This document shows, piece by piece, positions 62,275 through 64,000 of a stretch of 64,000 nt of DNA. The translations under genes were made by a program, and so were the position numbers. The notes beneath the pieces are model-generated. The model did no database searches. It was not told where the DNA came from and was given only the letters and a program-made list of their open reading frames with translations. Source of the stretch: Burkholderiales bacterium JOSHI_001 (GTDB lineage Bacteria; Pseudomonadota; Gammaproteobacteria; Burkholderiales; Burkholderiaceae_C); contig CM001438.1 of the NCBI GenBank assembly GCA_000244995.1, positions 3,744,090 through 3,808,089 of the forward strand, read 5' to 3'. Numbering within the stretch: the stretch's first letter is position 1; the number at the start of each line of letters is the position of its first letter.

Positions 62275-63123
62275 TCAGCGGCCGGGCGACTCCAGTTCCC
62301 ATTGCACGGCGGTCTCGCCCGCCAGCGCGCCACCGACCCGGAAGCGGCGCTCCACCACATGCACCAGGCGCCGGCCGCCTTGGCGCTGCACCACCAGCAC
62401 CACGGTGGAACAGCGTGTGCCGTAGGGCCGGCCCTGGCCATCGGCCGCGGCGATGTCGATGAAGGCCGCCGACAACTGGCGCTCGCGCTGCAGCGGGATG
62501 CCGGTGTCAGGCAGTTGCGCATCGGCCGCGCAGCGCCGGTCGGCCAAGGCGGCGAAGGCCGAGTCGATGATGTCGTCGATGCCCTGGGCCTGCGCGACGG
62601 TGTGGCGCAACGCTTCCTTCAGGTTCGTCACCTTGGGCCAGGGTGTGTCCAGCGCAGCATTGGACAGGCCGTACAGCCCCGGCCGCAGTGCCTGCGGCGC
62701 AGGCGAGCGGTTGCTGACCCACCGGGCCGCCGCAGCGCCGGACTGCCGCTGGGCGTCGATCGACAAATCGGCCGTGATCAGGTTGAAGCCATTGCGTGGC
62801 ACCGCCAGGCAGTCCGGTGGCGGCGCCGCGGCTTCGCTGTCCAGCAACGACTGCAGCACCAGTTCGCCGCGCGACCGCGACGCCGCCATGACGCGGCCGG
62901 GCTCGCGCACATTGGTCACCAGCGACAGGCGGCCACCAGCGGTCAGGCCCAGCCAGGTGCCACCGGCCGACAGGTCGCGGCCGCTCAGGATGTCCTGCGC
63001 ACCATTGGGAGGGCGCCACCACGCCAGCGGCGCAGCAGGGCGGTCAAAGAATTCATCGCGGTTGGACGCCAACACCCAAGGGTGCCGGTCGCTCAGCCCG
63101 ATGGCCAAGGCGGCCAGGCACAT
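62275..63123 (-). CDS. NRDE (TANGO2-like) family protein
   Basis: 282 aa beginning MCLAAL, with Cys2 in the position of an Ntn-type nucleophile, and the family motif SNRDEFFDRP at residues ~20-28, then LSGRDLSAGGTWLGLT and NVREPGR. The eukaryotic homologue TANGO2 is linked to lipid/haem handling. Bacterial function is not established. Leftward, 15 bp after the glutathione reductase gene. Confidence 0.87.
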   Translation of the reverse strand: MCLAALAIGLSDRHPWVLASNRDEFFDRPAAPLAWWRPPNGAQDILSGRDLSAGGTWLGLTAGGRLSLVTNVREPGRVMAASRSRGELVLQSLLDSEAAAPPPDCLAVPRNGFNLITADLSIDAQRQSGAAAARWVSNRSPAPQALRPGLYGLSNAALDTPWPKVTNLKEALRHTVAQAQGIDDIIDSAFAALADRRCAADAQLPDTGIPLQRERQLSAAFIDIAAADGQGRPYGTRCSTVVLVVQRQGGRRLVHVVERRFRVGGALAGETAVQWELESPGR

Positions 63124-63138
63124 GGCGGCGCGCGGCCC

Positions 63139-64000
63139 TCAGGCGCCCGGTGCCACGGTGCGCGTGGGCTCGCGCATCAGCACGAACTCCTCGGCCGCGC
63201 TCGGGTGCAGGGCCAGGGTGTGGTCGAAATGCGCCTTGGTGGCGCCGGCGCTCAGGGCCACGGCCAGGGCCTGGATGATCTCCGGCGCGTCGGCGCCGAT
63301 CATGTGCACCGCCAGCACGCGGTCGGTGGCCGCGTCCACCAGCAGCTTCATGTGGGTGCGCTCGCCGCCACCCACGAAGGCCTGCTTCATGGGCCTGAAG
63401 TCGGTTTCGTACACCTTCAGCGTGTGGCCGGCGGCCAAGGCCTCGGCCTCGGTGGGGCCGACCGTGGCGATGGGCGGCAGCATGAACACCGCGCTGGGAA
63501 CGCGGCCCAGGTCCACGCGGCGAGGCGTGCCGCCGAACAGCGAATCCGCCAGGGCCCTGCCTTCGGCGATGGCCACCGGCGTGAGGTTCTTGCGGTTGGT
63601 CACGTCGCCGATGGCATAGACCCCAGGCAGGGCCGTCTGCAGGTCGGCGTCCACCGGCACCGCGCCGTGGGCGTCCAGCGCCAGGCCCAGGCCCTGCGTG
63701 TTGGGGCGGCGGCCGGTGGCGTTGAGCACCCAGGGGAAATCCAGCACGCGCTCTTCGCCGAAGGCCAGCAGCAAGCCCGCAGCGCTGCGCTGCACCTGGG
63801 TGGGCACCATGCCCGCGCGCAGGCTCACACCGGCGGCCTGCAGCGCGGCCGCCGCGGCGCTGCGCAGTGTTTCATCGAAGCCGCGCAGCGGGGCACGGTC
63901 GCGGAAGAACAAGGTGACCGTCACGCCCAGGCGGGCCAGCATGCTGGCAAATTCCACCGCGATGAAGCCGCCACCGATGACCGCGGCCCGCTCGGGCAGG
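63139..64000 (-). CDS. gor: Glutathione-disulfide reductase, C-terminal part
   Basis: The frame is open to the window edge, so the N-terminal FAD/disulfide part is outside. Seen here: the NADPH-binding motif GGGFIAVEFASMLARLG at the edge, the FAD contact YAIGDVTNRKNLTPVA, and the dimerisation domain with the catalytic His-Glu pair LHPSAAEEFVLMREPTR. Reduces oxidised glutathione with NADPH. The redox-active CxxxxC site cannot be checked here. Confidence 0.87.
   Translation of the reverse strand, partial: LPERAAVIGGGFIAVEFASMLARLGVTVTLFFRDRAPLRGFDETLRSAAAAALQAAGVSLRAGMVPTQVQRSAAGLLLAFGEERVLDFPWVLNATGRRPNTQGLGLALDAHGAVPVDADLQTALPGVYAIGDVTNRKNLTPVAIAEGRALADSLFGGTPRRVDLGRVPSAVFMLPPIATVGPTEAEALAAGHTLKVYETDFRPMKQAFVGGGERTHMKLLVDAATDRVLAVHMIGADAPEIIQALAVALSAGATKAHFDHTLALHPSAAEEFVLMREPTRTVAPGA

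Overview
The window is a GC-rich (by eye close to 70%) bacterial chromosome segment, densely coding, with GC-biased third codon positions, many 1-4 bp ATGA/TGATG gene overlaps, a PEP-CTERM protein, a ChvE/GguA/GguB-type sugar transporter, a nitrilase-type formamidase, BiuH/AtzF-type genes and a Burkholderiales-style palindromic repeat. This points to a betaproteobacterium of the order Burkholderiales (Leptothrix/Rubrivivax/Comamonadaceae side). That assignment is inference from gene content. I saw no rRNA, tRNA, CRISPR array, insertion sequence or phage gene, and no gene-free stretch longer than 300 bases. The longest gaps are about 290 bp (17939-18228) and 285 bp (36787-37071).

Region 1 (1-16.9 kb): after the tail of a SulP transporter comes a carbohydrate-acid locus. 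A leftward operon (ApbA/PanE-type reductase, aminoglycoside-phosphotransferase-fold kinase, divergent enolase) faces a rightward operon (RuBisCO-like protein, DUF1537 acid-sugar kinase, an SDR with an internal deletion, SMP-30 lactonase). Then follow a GntR/FCD regulator, a ChvE-GguA-GguB sugar ABC transporter, an aldose 1-dehydrogenase, an aldose 1-epimerase, a KDPGal-type aldolase and a KDGal-type kinase. Together they read as uptake and oxidation of a plant-wall aldose to an aldonate, with two exits: a 2-keto-3-deoxy acid route, and a kinase plus RuBisCO-like route resembling the 3-oxo-isoapionate-4-phosphate branch of D-apiose catabolism. No classical sugar-acid dehydratase is present.

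Region 2 (16.9-21.5 kb): an ArsR regulator with its SRPBCC partner, preceded by two operator-like palindromes and an apparently leaderless promoter. Next is a coupled hybrid kinase, REC-PAS response regulator and Crp-family regulator.

Region 3 (21.5-31.6 kb): a leftward operon for small ureide nitrogen compounds: BMP-type binding protein, two permeases, formamidase, biuret hydrolase, ATPase, a second cysteine hydrolase (candidate triuret hydrolase), allophanate hydrolase, HpxZ/AtzH-like protein and GntR regulator.

Region 4 (31.8-53.5 kb): mixed housekeeping and envelope genes: GST, acyl-CoA transferase, CYTH-CHAD protein flanked by two gene remnants, SRPBCC and DUF1428, a second SulP, a Lys/Pro/Ala-rich protein with a RHH-like end behind a strong palindrome, an LpxH-like phosphatase overlapping an MGDG-synthase-like glycosyltransferase, an OlsB-like acyltransferase group, a PEP-CTERM protein, a DUF1501/DUF1800 pair, a P-type ATPase, an acetamidase/formamidase family enzyme and an SDR.

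Region 5 (53.4-64 kb): ECF sigma factor with zinc-finger anti-sigma, a second OlsB-like acyltransferase opposite an alpha/beta hydrolase-DedA-ATP-grasp operon, a DinB-YHS-DoxX-YeeE/YedE cluster, MsrA, a secreted protein of unknown function, an NRDE protein and the C-terminal part of glutathione reductase.
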